A stretch of 60,000 bases of DNA from Bolinopsis microptera (taxonomy: Eukaryota; Ctenophora; Tentaculata; Lobata; Bolinopsidae), in NCBI RefSeq assembly GCF_026151205.1, contig NC_087077.1, positions 6,722,483 to 6,782,482 of the forward strand. Reading direction: 5' to 3'. This document shows, one piece after another, positions 33,226 to 44,269 of this stretch. Under the pieces are notes generated by a model. That model searched no databases. It had not been told where the DNA came from and worked only from the letters and a program-made list of their open reading frames with translations. The translations under genes were made by a program, and so were the position numbers. Positions within the stretch are counted from its first letter, which is position 1. Every line of letters starts with the position of its first letter.

Positions 33226-34688
33226 TTATAAGATGATGCAACTCTTCTTTTCAATGAAAGGGTTATTGCGCTTGTCCCCCGGCGACAGTAGAGGATCTGG
33301 CGTTTGTTGAGTGTACTCAATTAACCTGAACAGTGAAAAACTTAGAGGTGCTTTACTCTACAATAATTCGTCTGATAATTACAGATGCAGAGGCAATATC
33401 AACAATTGCGCAAGTGAATTTTTGGAAGGCGATGATTTTTTAGCCGATGCAAGGATCAATGCACTTTTAAGGGGGCCGGGGGGGTCTTCATCAAAATTCT
33501 CTCGAAATTGTTTTTATAATTGTTTCTGATAGAGGGGAGTGATATCTATCAGCTGCTTTTGGTCCCATGGAGAAATATTGTTCCTAGCCGAAATTATCGC
33601 TGGTCAAAGGTCAGCGCTCATATGTAATTGTATTGCGCGAGCGATTTTCAATCGCGCGTCCTGAAAATCGAGTCTAAAAATCTATCTTCTCCTACATTTT
33701 TTGAGCAATAACCCTGAAACTTTCAGGATATGTTCTAGGGATCATTTAGAAGAGAAGTATCGAGCCAAATTTTGAGATAGGCCTCAGAAAATTTTTAAAT
33801 CGATTTTGAAAATCTTGGACCTGGAAAAATCGTCAAAAAATGAGGTCCAAGATTTTCAAAATCGAATTAAAAATTTTCTGAGGCCTATCTCAAAATTCGG
33901 CTTGATACTTCTCTTCTAAATGATCCTTAGAACATATCCTGAAAGTTTCAGGGTGATTGCTTCAAAAAATGTAGGAGAAGATAGATTTTTAGACTCGATT
34001 TTCAGGACGCGCGATTGAAAATCGCTCGCGCGATACAATTACTCATGAGCGCTGACCTTTGACCAGCGATAATTTCGGCTAGGAACAATATTTTTCCATG
34101 GGACCAAAAGCAGCTGATAGATATCACTCCCCTCTATCAGAAACAACTATAAAATCAATTTCGAGGGAATTTTGATGAAGACCCCCCCCCCCCCCCCGGC
34201 CCCCTTAAGTCATCTGATATTAGACTGTGATAACTGTGATCAACGACATAAAAACAAGAGGCAGTCTAGTGCAGTCCCAGCCAAAATGCCCAAATTTAGT
34301 CTCACAATTTCCAGATCACAATCACGAAGTTATGGTCCCAAAGCAAAGGTTCAAAGTCGTAAATAATAAATAATATAGTTCTAAAATATCCAAAAACTAA
34401 GATTCCTCATCCCACCCCATCATTTATTATGTTTTCCTTTTTTAAATTGTGTTTTCCTATCTAACGTTTATCTCTGTGATAAATTATCTTTGTGGTCATT
34501 TTAATTAACCGTCACTAATGAAGGCACTAAATTTTAGAAAGCTAAAAAACAAACAGTTGACGATACAGAAATGTGTGAGGAACTCACAACTTGATAGCTT
34601 CTGATACTAGTATTCTGTTAACACTAGCTTCTCTACGTAGCTGCTCGTTAGCTTTTTTACACCGCTCTATCTTTGCATTATAATCCAT
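33226..34688 (-). CDS. Heterotrimeric G-protein gamma subunit
   Basis: Two coding exons on the minus strand, complement(33226-33325, 34588-34688), give 66 residues. Exon 1 begins MDYNAKIERCKKANEQLRRE and ends EAIKL at donor TT/GTGAGT. The last exon enters at acceptor TTCACTGTTCAG and reads LIEYTQQTPDPLLSPGDKRN, then NPFIEKKSCIIL and TAA. The phases fit (2 nt plus 1 nt). The helix with LRREASVNRI, the DPLL turn, the NPF motif and the C-terminal CIIL box (geranylgeranylation type) are diagnostic of G-gamma, which pairs with G-beta at the plasma membrane. Length is normal for the family (65-75). An acceptor at 34713 (CTCTTTCAACAG) places an intron 24 nt before the ATG. AATAAA occurs at 33126-33135 on the minus strand. 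Which G-gamma paralogue it is cannot be told. Confidence 0.9.
33471..34204. mobile_element. 734-bp foldback in the G-gamma intron, flanked by TTAA
   Basis: The whole element is an inverted repeat centred near 33838. The left end is GGGGGCCGGGGGGGTCTTCA. The right end is TGAAGA, a C run, then GGCCCCC. TTAA flanks it at 33467-33470 and 34205-34208. It sits inside the single coding-region intron of the G-gamma gene. Confidence 0.8.
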
Positions 34689-34712
34689 AGCGACTTTAAC
34701 TTGGTAACTTAG

Positions 34713-36085
34713 CTGTTGAAAGAGGTTTATCGATTTAGATGAATTCTCAGGATGCACAAGATACAAGTATTATAAGTAGTACATTGGTGAAATCAAGAGT
34801 TTCAGGTATTGTAAATGTTCATAGAATAAATACATAGTAAATAGGCAGCAAATCAAGGAAATATTGTGGGATATATATAGACAATATAAACTGCGTGACT
34901 AGCAGAAATGTGGGCAGTTGCAAAATATATCTGTGGACCGCCCCGCTAAAATTTTAGCAGGGGAAGTGGGGGCAGTTGCCACTGAATGTGGGTTTTGGTT
35001 AATAATTTCACTATTTAAAAGATGTCTGCAGCGTTTTTAGCACAAGTTTTGAAAAAAACTTCAAATTGGGGAAGGGGAAGTTGTGAGGGTGGCACAAAGG
35101 TATATTACGTGTCATTTAGTATCAATCAAAGCAAGCAAAACAATATCTTAAATAGAACCTATCCTTATTTTCTCTTGAAATTGTTGTTTTCTTTTGGTTT
35201 GATGTCTTAGGGGATTTGGAGTAACTAGAGAGGGACTGGTGCAGGTGTGCATATAATTTTTACAAAAATACATCAAGAAGATTCAAGGGTGATACGGGAT
35301 TGGAGGGTGCAGACCGTGAGGACCCACCCTTGCCTACTGAATTCTTGATCGGATAGATCCTATGCGAACTCAGTTGTTTATACTCCAAGTCCGTTTGTTA
35401 AAAACTTATTTTTTTAGTAGCACAATTATGAATATGTACGACTTAATAAATGTGAGCTGCTGCAATCTATGGTAGTCATGATAGCATGAAAACGTTGTAT
35501 CTCGAGGCCACCCACTTATGATTCGACTAGTTTCAGCTTTTTATGGCCATCCACAAGTGAGCATCACCTAGCAGATTGGAAAATGTGCTAACAAATAATT
35601 ATTTCTAATATGTTTTATCATCCAAATACATTTCTAGGTACACAAAGAAACAGCTGTACGAAACCATTTATATTATGTGCCCCATATTAGAATCATAGTA
35701 TAGCAATTTTTGTTACTTACTAAAAAACATCATTGTCCAACCAACATGAACATTACTGTCCGACCACAGTGAATGAAAACATTTTCAAAATTTGATTATT
35801 TATTGCTAAAAATTCATAATTTTAACTCAAAAAGTCAAAAATTTCCTGGGGTCTCCGACAATCAAATGGAAAAAAATATGTATTTAAATTATTTTTCTAT
35901 TTACTGCAATGATATTTTGTAGACACTTGTGATGATGTTATGTCATAATCTTTACTTACTTACTTATTTGTATTATTGTAGCGCAATGCGTTACTACATA
36001 CTAGGCCGCACCATCTACAACAATTACTGAATCATCTGCATCCATCCATAAAGTGATTTACAAAATTACACCTAATCCTCGTGTT
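34713..36085. other. No gene seen; partial SINE-like fragment near 35980
   Basis: Upstream region of the G-gamma gene; its first exon and promoter were not identified. TGTAGCGCAATGCGTTACT at 35979-35997 resembles the start of the element at 55892. Confidence 0.4.
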
Positions 36086-36096
36086 ATGTCTTGGTT

Positions 36097-36193
36097 GTAT
36101 CACGTGGTGACCCCCTCTGTCGCTTCACTGTAGAGTTTCGACGATACAGGGGAGCCGCGCACTCGTGTGCGGCGGGTCATACAACGTATGACA
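36097..36193. mobile_element. 97-bp GC-rich SINE-like insertion
   Basis: It starts GTATCACGTGGTGACCCC and ends CATACAACGTATGACA. The perfect 11-bp direct repeat ATGTCTTGGTT flanks it (36086-36096 and 36194-36204). A second copy is at 55287-55387. Confidence 0.7.
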
Positions 36194-36204
36194 ATGTCTT
36201 GGTT

Positions 36205-37252
36205 ATGTCTCGGTGTTCACATAAACGATACTTGGCGGTTGAACTGTGGTGTCTGACGTTTGCAGCTAGATTGGACTCTGATATTATGTAAATTTAGCAA
36301 ATTTGTATACAGTATAGTGTATAATTTTTTTAGTGTTTATCATACTCTGCAACTTGGTAGCGCAGCTGACACAAAAACTAAATGTTGGCATGGCTTGTTC
36401 ATAACTTAGTAAATAACACGCACTCCGATAAAAGCCGTCTGGAGAAACTCCGCAAAATGTTCATTAGTGAAACAAATTTTAGTAAAACAAATTTAAAATT
36501 TTATCCTTTATTTTACAATCATAATATAATAATATTTATAAGCCTCCGTTTTGAAAGTTTAAATTTTAATATACCCAGGAAACCTTACTGGCCAACGGGC
36601 GCGCCATCAATATGATAATTTCGACACTGCTGAAGTCGCCGCGCGTGTCTGTCATGTAAATAGCCATTGCAATCCATGTTTGGATCGCGCGCGCATAGAG
36701 ATTATGTCAATTACAGTATCAATTCGATCGAAATGTATTTAAAATCATTGAATAATGATAGTAAAAATTTAATATTCAAAAGTATTTTTGAATTTTTAGT
36801 TTTCGTTCGAAAATGATAGTAAAAATTTAATATTCAAAAGTATTTTTGAATTTTTAGTTTTCGTTCGATAAAACAGATTTTACAGCTCAAAAACAGAATT
36901 TTCAACTTTTAAAAAGTAATTCTTTACGCCGCGCTGATATGTATTACTGTACTAATTTGCGCTCTTATTTAGTGAACTATGTCCGCAGTAACTTGGACCC
37001 ATTACATCGAATTAATCTAAATCCAAAAATTTATGAAAAACTATTTAATAACAAACAAATCCATGGTGAATAACTGTTGGAATACACCAAAGTAAAATAA
37101 GTGTCTTGATAATAAAGCTTGAAAATGTAGTTGAAACGACAGCGAAATTTATATAATTCTTTTGATTTGTCAACAGATTAGCTGATCTCATAGCCAGAAA
37201 GAGGAAGAAAGATTTCCTGATCCTCTTGATTGATTTCAAAGACAGTTTAGTA
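36205..37252. other. No gene seen; 58-bp tandem duplication
   Basis: 36754-36811 is repeated at 36812-36868 (AATGATAGTAAAAATTTAAT start). No exon recognised. Confidence 0.45.
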
Positions 37253-38582
37253 TAGTCCAGTCATTTAAGGACAGCTGCCTGCAAATCTTCAGATACTCAC
37301 GAAACTTTGCACAGACCTTCCCAAAGGTATGAATAAACGATTTTCGGTTGGAGACATTTTTTTTACCGTGGGCAAAACCCAGGAGGTCCACGCCCATATT
37401 GACCCAATAACGTAACTGACCCCTTGTTTCTGAAGGTCGTAGAGACTTCAAAATAAGCTTAAACGAAGCCGCATATGCATGTTTATATAAAAGTTATTGA
37501 TCAACACATGGCCTAAAATCCTTACTTTTCGAGAAATTCGCCAAAAAACCATTTTGGGCGTGGCGCTGAGCCCATTTTACCAACTTTTGATAGGATTGTG
37601 ATAGAGTCTTTGGAGGGAGTGCAAAAGAACCGCAATTGGCATATTTATATATGACTTACAAAGAAACATATGCCTTAAAGTGCTTGCTTTTTCAGTTATT
37701 GGCGAAAAACTGATTTTCGGTTCCAGAAATCATGCAAAAATATGGGTATCTGGTATATTGGGCTATGAAGGCCCTAGAGATTTTTGAATTAGTGCAAATT
37801 GTGCAGAATGGCCATGTTTATATACAACTTATGAAGCAACATGCACCCTAAAATGCTTACTTTTCGAGTTATTTGGGGAAAAAACAGAGAAAATTTGCAC
37901 AAAATAGAGCAAACTTGGTTATATCAGCCATTTTTGCCTCCCGTTCTATGTTAATAACTCGAAAAGTAAGCATTTTAGGGTGCATGTTGCTTCATAAGTT
38001 GTATATAAACATGGCCATTCTGCACAATTTGCACTTATTCAAAAATCTCTAGGGCCTTCATAGCTCAATATACCACATACCCATAGTTTTGCATGATTTC
38101 TGGAACCGAAAATCAGTTTTTCGCCAATAACTGAAAAAGCAAGCACTTTAAGGCATATGTTTCTTCGTAAGTCATATATCAATATGCCAATTGCGGTTCT
38201 TTTGCATTCCCTCCAAAGACTCTATCACAATCCTATCAAAAGTTAGTTAAATGGGCTCAGCGCCACGCCCAAAATGGATTTTGGCGAATTTCTCGAAAAG
38301 TAAGGATTTTAGGCCATGTGTTGATCAATAACTCTTATATAAACATGCATATGCGGCTTCGTTTAAGCTTATTTTGAAGTCTCTACGACCTTCAGAAACA
38401 AGGGGTCAGTTACGTTATTGGGTCAATATGGGCGTGGCCCTCCTGGGTTTTGCCCACGGTAAAAAAAAAGTCTCCAACCGAAAATTGTTTATTCATACCT
38501 TTGGGAAGGTCTGTGCAAAGTTTCGTGAGTATCTGAAAATTTGCAGGTACACCTCCATAAATGTCCATAAATGACTGGACTA
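37253..38582. mobile_element. 1.33-kb foldback element
   Basis: The ends are TAGTCCAGTCATTTA and TAAATGACTGGACTA with GTA on each side (37250-37252 and 38583-38585). Arms of about 630 bp are reverse complements, separated by a loop of roughly 80 bp near 37880-37958. Matching landmarks are the GCAACATGCACCCTAAAATG block at both inner edges. The mirrored frames at 37236-37451 (-) and 38374-38574 (+) come from the two arms. Confidence 0.8.
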
Positions 38583-38585
38583 GTA

Positions 38586-39240
38586 AGTTAAAACAATTCG
38601 GTACAATAGCCAAATTTCTATTTAAAAAACCTTATCAAACTTCCCAGTGGAATAAAAATTTATAAAACGCTTTTTTGCCACGTAAGAATGAAACCAAAAA
38701 TAGATATGGATAAATATGTTAAAAGGAAATAATGAAAATAAAGAGCAAAGAGTAGTAAAAATGTAATTGCTGCATATCGTTAGTTTGACAACAAACTCGT
38801 CCAGTTTAATTCGAGATAGCGCTCGATTTTTGATATATACGTAATGTCGGATTATTTAAATGTACGTGATGATAAATTTGCGCAGCGTGTATTTTACTAT
38901 GTATTATTATTTCATATCCAAATATAAATGCAATTGCAATTGCAATTTTTGTGTGCAGAAATACAACTATTTTTAATTTGATATAATATTTATATAAAAA
39001 CAATTCAACTAAATAAAGCAACGTTTATTTTTAGTATAAAATATTGCTCTAACCAGAGCCCTCTCGCTTGCAGTAGCGCGTGACCGCCGAAGCTTATATT
39101 CTACTTGTGAAACAAGCGCGAAAACAACAATTTATAATATGTTATACATTATAGCAATATTATAAAGAAAAAACTTTTAAATACGCAATTAAACCAATAT
39201 TTACGGTTACTTAATTTGCTATTTTATTGTTTGCTCTACT
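38586..39240. other. No gene seen
   Basis: AT-rich, no recognised features. Confidence 0.4.
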
Positions 39241-39963
39241 TTAACGGGTGATACTCGTAAAATATCTGTTCCATATATTGTATATATATATATATATTCA
39301 GATTTTTCGTTTTCGATATTGCAAATTTTTAATAAATCATGTTCAGATTATGGTGATAATGGATGTAAAGGTACTTCAACCGAATTAACAATCCAACCGT
39401 GTGTATGACGTGTCCCAGTAGCCAATCATAATATATGTATTTCTACCGGTGGCACATACTGGATGGCGGTTAGATGAGTACACTACTCTCACAAGCATCT
39501 CGAGTCTCTCGGTGATCCTGCCTCCACACCACACTCAGTCTGGACTCCCTTCCGGCCGACCGAACTATTTTCCTAATATCTCCTAATATAACTTTGATCG
39601 AACAAGCCTAAATTCATGATGCATATAAACTTGATTTGAGACAGAAATTTTAGACAATTTATCTGCTTACGTGTAATTTCAAACTCTTATCAGTTACCAT
39701 GTCTTTTATCTAATTTTTATCAGCAGATTTATAAATCTGCTGTTCATTTGTAGTTATTACCTTGCTAGTTATGAGTAAATTTTTGCCTTCCATCAATTGA
39801 GTGCAGCTTTCAGTTTTAAAATTTTCAGTTTATTCAGATTTTTCGTTTTCGATATTGCAAATTTTTAATAAATCATGTTCAGATTATGGTGATAATGGAT
39901 GTAAAGGTACTTCAACCGAATTAACAATCCAACCGTGTGTATGACGTGTCCCAGTAGCCAATC

Positions 39964-40012
<49 letters not shown>

Positions 40013-40260
40013 GACCGTCGACGAGTCCAACTCGGTACTCGGCGCGCGTCCTGGTAGGTTGTAAACCTACAAGCTCTACTTGCTCTACTTTGGAGGACTT
40101 CGCCGCTTCGACGCGCCGCGCAAACTAGTATTCTTGCTTCGCACCGAAGATCGTTTTCGCAGAGCAACAATCTGAAAGGGTTGACATCGTCAATCAAGCT
40201 CTACTCCTCTCACGTATGCAAGAAGCTCAAAAAAGCGCCGCGCATTGGGGCTGGCGTACA
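39241..40260. repeat. Transposon remnant with a 142-bp direct duplication and an (AT)n run
   Basis: TTAACGGGTGATACTCGTAA at 39241 matches the terminus of the TTAA element at 54101. A block at 39295-39436 recurs exactly by eye at 39831-39972, followed by an (AT)n run to about 40008. The GC-rich sequence at 40015-40200 shares GTCGACGAGTCCAAC and TTGACATCGTCAAT with the 54.1-kb element. Confidence 0.55.
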
Positions 40261-40366
40261 AGGCCGGTAATATTTACGGGTGCAAGTTACAATTGTAAAA
40301 TATTTGTTTGAAATAAAAACAATAATCAATAAGCCAAATTGCGAAAATAAAGTAACTAATCTTTAA

Positions 40367-40893
40367 AAGTTTATAGGTGGGTACGTCCTTAACAAACAAG
40401 AATTCTTTGATGCCCTCTCACTCAGATATAATCTTACACTGTCTACAGCTAACAGAAGTCCCCTATGTGTATGTGCAGTGGCGTAACGAAAGGCCCTGCT
40501 GACCCCGCTGTGCAGGGGGGCGCCGTCTTAGGGGGGCGCCAAATCGTCGTTTGAATGTGGGACAATTTCGAAAATTTAACTAAAGTACTAGCAAAACTGC
40601 GCGTTTTGCTCTAGATACACACTTTTTTAGAGATTTTACCGGCGTATTCTTTAAAATCACTTAATTTGTTCAATTTAAGGGAGGGGCACGAAAAGGGGAG
40701 GGGGCGCCAACAGGGGGGCGCCTTTTTCGGCAGGGGGGCGCCAACAGGCAACGTTACGCCACTGTGTATGTGGAAATCAAAATCATATCAACCATACTCT
40801 AACCTGCAAAATCGGAGGCTACGCTTCACTTAGACACAATTCACTAAGAGATACAATAGCTGAACTCCTAACCACTGTTTGCAAAGACGTTAT
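40367..40893 (+). pseudogene. LINE ORF2 fragment (first half), interrupted by a MITE
   Basis: 40373-40475 encodes GGYVLNKQEFFDALSLRYNL to PLCVCG. After the MITE and one copy of its target duplication are skipped, the frame resumes at once with NQNHINHTLTCKIGGYASLR to AELLTTVCKDV. This Cys-rich segment (CVCG..H...C, then GGY..LRHN..RD) is familiar from the C-terminal part of LINE-type polyproteins in cnidarians, sponges and fish. The usual continuation is missing. A further C-terminal piece in the same orientation is at 42634. Confidence 0.75.
40476..40764. mobile_element. hAT-type MITE with a perfect 8-bp duplication
   Basis: The ends are CAGTGGCGTAACG and CGTTACGCCACTG. The direct repeat TGTATGTG is at 40468-40475 and 40765-40772. 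An 8-bp duplication with CA..TG ends is the hAT pattern. Other copies are at 43563, 43959 and 45139. Confidence 0.85.
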
Positions 40894-41114
40894 ATGGAAC
40901 AGATATTTGTGATTAAAAGCTCCAAACCATTATCTTTGACCATATCTTCTAGGGACATTTCAATTGCAACTGTTTTGTAGTCTCCACCCAAGACCCCAAT
41001 AACCGTAGGAGCTTGTTTCTTCACCGCGACATCTGTTCCTAACTCCCAGACTTTAATCTCCTTTTTCCATGCTCCATAATCCTCACCAATCCTAGGAGGG
41101 CTTTGCTTTGACAT
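40890..41114 (-). pseudogene. Retroelement gag N-terminal fragment
   Basis: Starting from the ATG at 41114 (minus), the protein begins MSKQSPPRIGEDYGAWKKEI and continues KVWELGTDVAVKKQAP, ending after 74 residues. The pattern P-x-x-x-x-x-DY-x-x-WKKEI-x-x-W-x-x-x-T resembles the start of gag-like proteins of copia-type LTR elements, recognised from memory. An 11-bp direct repeat, AACCACTGTTT, lies at 40870-40880 and 41130-41140. No pol sequence follows. Confidence 0.5.
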
Positions 41115-41140
41115 TTTCACACTTCCTGCAACCACTGTTT

Positions 41141-42072
41141 ACCTTAGGTATTGGTACCAGTAACTACACCGTTGTTATATTGATTGAAATAAATTTTCGT
41201 GCACATACAGAATGAATGGTTAATAATTTAATATATATGTAGACCAAGGTCTGTGCACGGGATGCTTCCTGGAAGAATCCAGTTCTTTTAGCGGGGCACC
41301 CTACCTAAAGCCAAATTGAGATATAATAATCATATTCCTAAGAGATAATCAGAAATCGAATACCAATCAAATAATATGAGTAGTAACCATATTTACTATG
41401 CAAAATGCCCCAACCACATAGTGTAAATTTATATAGAATTCAAATTCCATATCATCATTAAACCTCAATACCTAGTCAATATAATAGCCCAAGCAAAATT
41501 AAATAACTTCTTATATACCTTACTGTCATACTACAAATTAATTAAACATTTGAAATCTGTTGACCATAGAATAAATTCTAAGCCTAATGCAAGTGAAATA
41601 ATTTAGATGCAATAATGAATGCCTAATGTGAGTATCATTTGTCAATGTCCTTGTAAAAACGTCTGTACAAGAGATATGAGTAACTAATATAGAAGAAAAA
41701 ACAGGAAGTTGTCGTCTGTTGTAAAATAAATAAAATATCTAGAATATAAATTAGAATATAAAATAACATTCAGTCAATGTGTCGTCAATAAACTGTACAA
41801 TTATCAAATGTTAAAACTGGGTGATACAGTCACCAAAAATAAATACTAAGTATGATAAGTTAATAAATTAAATGTGGTCTATAAAACTACCACTAAGTAT
41901 AATAGGTCAATAAATTAAAAGTGGTTTATAAAACTACCACTGTGGGAACCCCTTCTCCAGTTAAAACATGTCAGTCATGTGCAAAATCAATCAGAATGGT
42001 AAGGTGGTAAAAAAGGGAATATGAAAAGGTAGTAAAGAATCGTATCAAGTCATACAGTATCAAGTCATACGC
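41141..42072. other. No gene seen
   Basis: Very AT-rich, with no recognised features apart from a short duplicated block near 41865-41945 (AAAACTACCACT). Confidence 0.4.
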
Positions 42073-42503
42073 TTATACAGCAAAGCCCTGGGAAATACAT
42101 AGTTAGTGATATAAAGCAACTTAACATTAAGGGTACTTACACTCTCCAATTTACAGAATGCTTGCTAGAGATAAAACAAAATATTATCAGACTATACATA
42201 CAGCATGAGTAACTGGTGGATAAGCCTTCGGTAAAAACGGATCCGGAAAAGTCAATGCGGCACTCGGGTCCTTGGTATTGTCGTTGGTATATTGTCCATT
42301 ATCTACGTTCTGCTTTCATAGTTTAAACAATAGTGAGTTCTAAATATACAGCTTTAAACCGATTAAGTATGAATGAATGAAATACCTGACAATCCGCACT
42401 CCTATAATTCAAAAGCATGAGTAACTCGTAGTGATGTATGATTTCTAGAAATTAAATTTGGCGCTCACAGGTCCTCGTGATCATGTGATCGCAGCATGAG
42501 GTT
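42073..42503 (-). CDS. Possible five-exon small protein (63 residues), unrecognised
   Basis: Proposed exons on the minus strand, in order: 42503-42469 (ATG at 42497), 42401-42386, 42309-42202, 42164-42141 and 42087-42073 (ends TAA). All five have AG/GT borders and compatible phases (2, 0, 0, 0). The protein starts MLRSHDHEDLSADCQ, has a central acidic then Pro-rich stretch (DPFLPKAYPPVTHA) and ends GFAV. Introns are 67, 76, 37 and 53 nt. The last has a branch-like CTAAC and a TTTCCCAG acceptor. A donor at 42549 (CTCA/GTAAGG) could end a 5' UTR exon. Against it: no family match known to me, a 37-nt intron, 16- and 24-nt exons, and a position between two LINE fragments. Confidence 0.3.
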
Positions 42504-42633
42504 CTGTAAATGCGCAGGGCACCTTCAACCTTCAATTATTCACCTTACTGAGGCAGTCAACCAACGCGCGGCTTTATTTTTATGATATGATATGTTTTGA
42601 TTGTTATTAATAAATACCAAAATTTAAATTTGT

Positions 42634-43030
42634 TTTCCTAAAATTTGTTTTCCTACTTCACCCTCAAGCCCAGTCCAACAGTGACAAGAGCATCTCACAG
42701 ATGTACCAATCTCACGAGAAAAACAAAAAACGTGTGTACAATGACAGAGTCCTCAATGTTGAAAAGGCTACCTTCACGCCACTGGTGTTCAGTACTACAG
42801 GAGGAATGGCAACTGAGGCTTCACAGTTCTTAAAACATCTCGCTGAAAAGATCAGCCTAAAGAAAGGCCAACGATATTGTGATGTGATGTCATTTGTCAG
42901 ACGCAGACTGCGTTTTGATCTACTCAGAACATGTATAATCTCTATCTCTATCGTACAGAGGTACGAGAACCCTTCCACCCACGGCAATAAGTGATTTGGA
43001 CCTTAACCTGATCAACACTCTTAAACCCTA
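42634..43030 (+). pseudogene. LINE ORF2 C-terminal fragment
   Basis: An open frame runs HPQAQSNSDKSISQMYQSHE, then KNKKRVYNDRVLNVEKATFTPLVFSTTGGM and RRRLRFDLLR. The FTPLVFSTTGGM block and the R-x-RLRFDLLR block are hallmarks of the C-terminal tail of a LINE reverse transcriptase family widespread in cnidarians and sponges. A one-base frameshift near 42955 restores YRGTRTLPPTAISDLDLNLI up to a TAA near 43028. The roughly 55 residues expected between this and the fragment ending at 40893 are absent. Confidence 0.8.
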
Positions 43031-43562
43031 AAAGGTCATGGAGTGCTTGTTGGATGGGGGTCTAAACTGCTTTTTGTTGTGATGTGATTTAGTGGATTTT
43101 ATATATTATTACAAAGGGTTTTATTTTTACCTCAGTTTTTAAATTTGTACCATTTTTACAGAATTATTATATAGGGTCATTGCTATATTATGTGTATATT
43201 GTTTGAATTTGAAAATATTCTGCTCAGAAGCTACTCTAAATGCGTTTACTGTACAGCAGTACTAGTGATGATGTTTAATGTTTATGTCATTATTCTTAAT
43301 CTAATCTATCTAATCTAGTCTGACAATGTGTCTGAAATTGTGTTATTGATTTCCAATACCATTAGTTATCAAAGCTCACTTTACACGAATTCGAAATTAC
43401 TTTTAAAGTAAGTTGTACGTATTCAAGATATCTAATTTACGTACACTTCCTATGCAATTTGTTTGTTATTTTCATCAGCTCAATGAGTGGGATTTCTTTT
43501 CTTCTAAGTCACCTTTTCATTTGGGATATAGAAATATAGGTAGTGTTTATTAGGTTTATCAG
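43031..43562. other. No gene seen
   Basis: AT-rich; may include the LINE 3' UTR. Confidence 0.4.
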
Positions 43563-43726
43563 CAGTGGCGTAACGTTGCCTGTTAGCGCCCCCGCCGAAA
43601 AAGCGCCCCCCCGTTGGCGCCCCCTCCCCTTTTGGTGCCCCTCCCTAAAATTGAACACATTAGGTGATTTTAGAGGATACGCCGGTAAAGTGTGTATCTA
43701 GAGCAAAACGCACAGTTTTGCTAGTA
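43563..43726. mobile_element. Truncated hAT-type MITE copy
   Basis: It starts CAGTGGCGTAACG and matches the reverse orientation of the 40476 element to about position 43726, where similarity stops. The far end is missing. Confidence 0.7.
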
Positions 43727-43958
43727 TCCAAGAAATACCATTATTTCACAGTATTCTTTACCTTTCCGATGGCTGATATTTCTTGCTAGGTGCCTTAGAA
43801 ACTGAAGTGCCTCTGGTGCCGTTCCTCATGTACTGAAAATTAGTTGGGTGAAGGTGGCTTTTAAACATTCAGAACTCTTTGATTATATTCATGTTTTTGT
43901 TGTTCTCGTGTGCTAGATGCTCCTTTCACTTTTGGACTGTCCTTGACAATAAGGTACC

Positions 43959-44196
43959 CAGAGGCGTAACGTTGCATTTTGGGCCCCCTTGTTGGCGCCC
44001 CTCCCCTTTTAAAGTGTAACTGTAAAATTGGACAAATTAGGTGGTTGTAGAGGATATAATGCTGGTAAAATCTCTAAAAAAGTGTTAAGTTTTTTTAAAG
44101 TGTCTCACATTCAAACGACGATGTGGCGCCTCCCTAAGATGCCCCCCCCCCCCTCCACGCACAGCAGGGTCAGTGGGGCCCTACATTACGCCACTG
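43959..44196. mobile_element. Diverged hAT-type MITE copy
   Basis: The ends are CAGAGGCGTAACG and TTACGCCACTG. The flanking 8-mers AAGGTACC and GAAGTACC match at 6 of 8 positions. It contains an internal C run near 44144-44153. Confidence 0.7.
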
Positions 44197-44269
44197 GAAG
44201 TACCTATATCTGTGAATGCACTAGCGGCAACCTGAAAGATCTCACTGACATCTAGTCTTGCACTATCTT

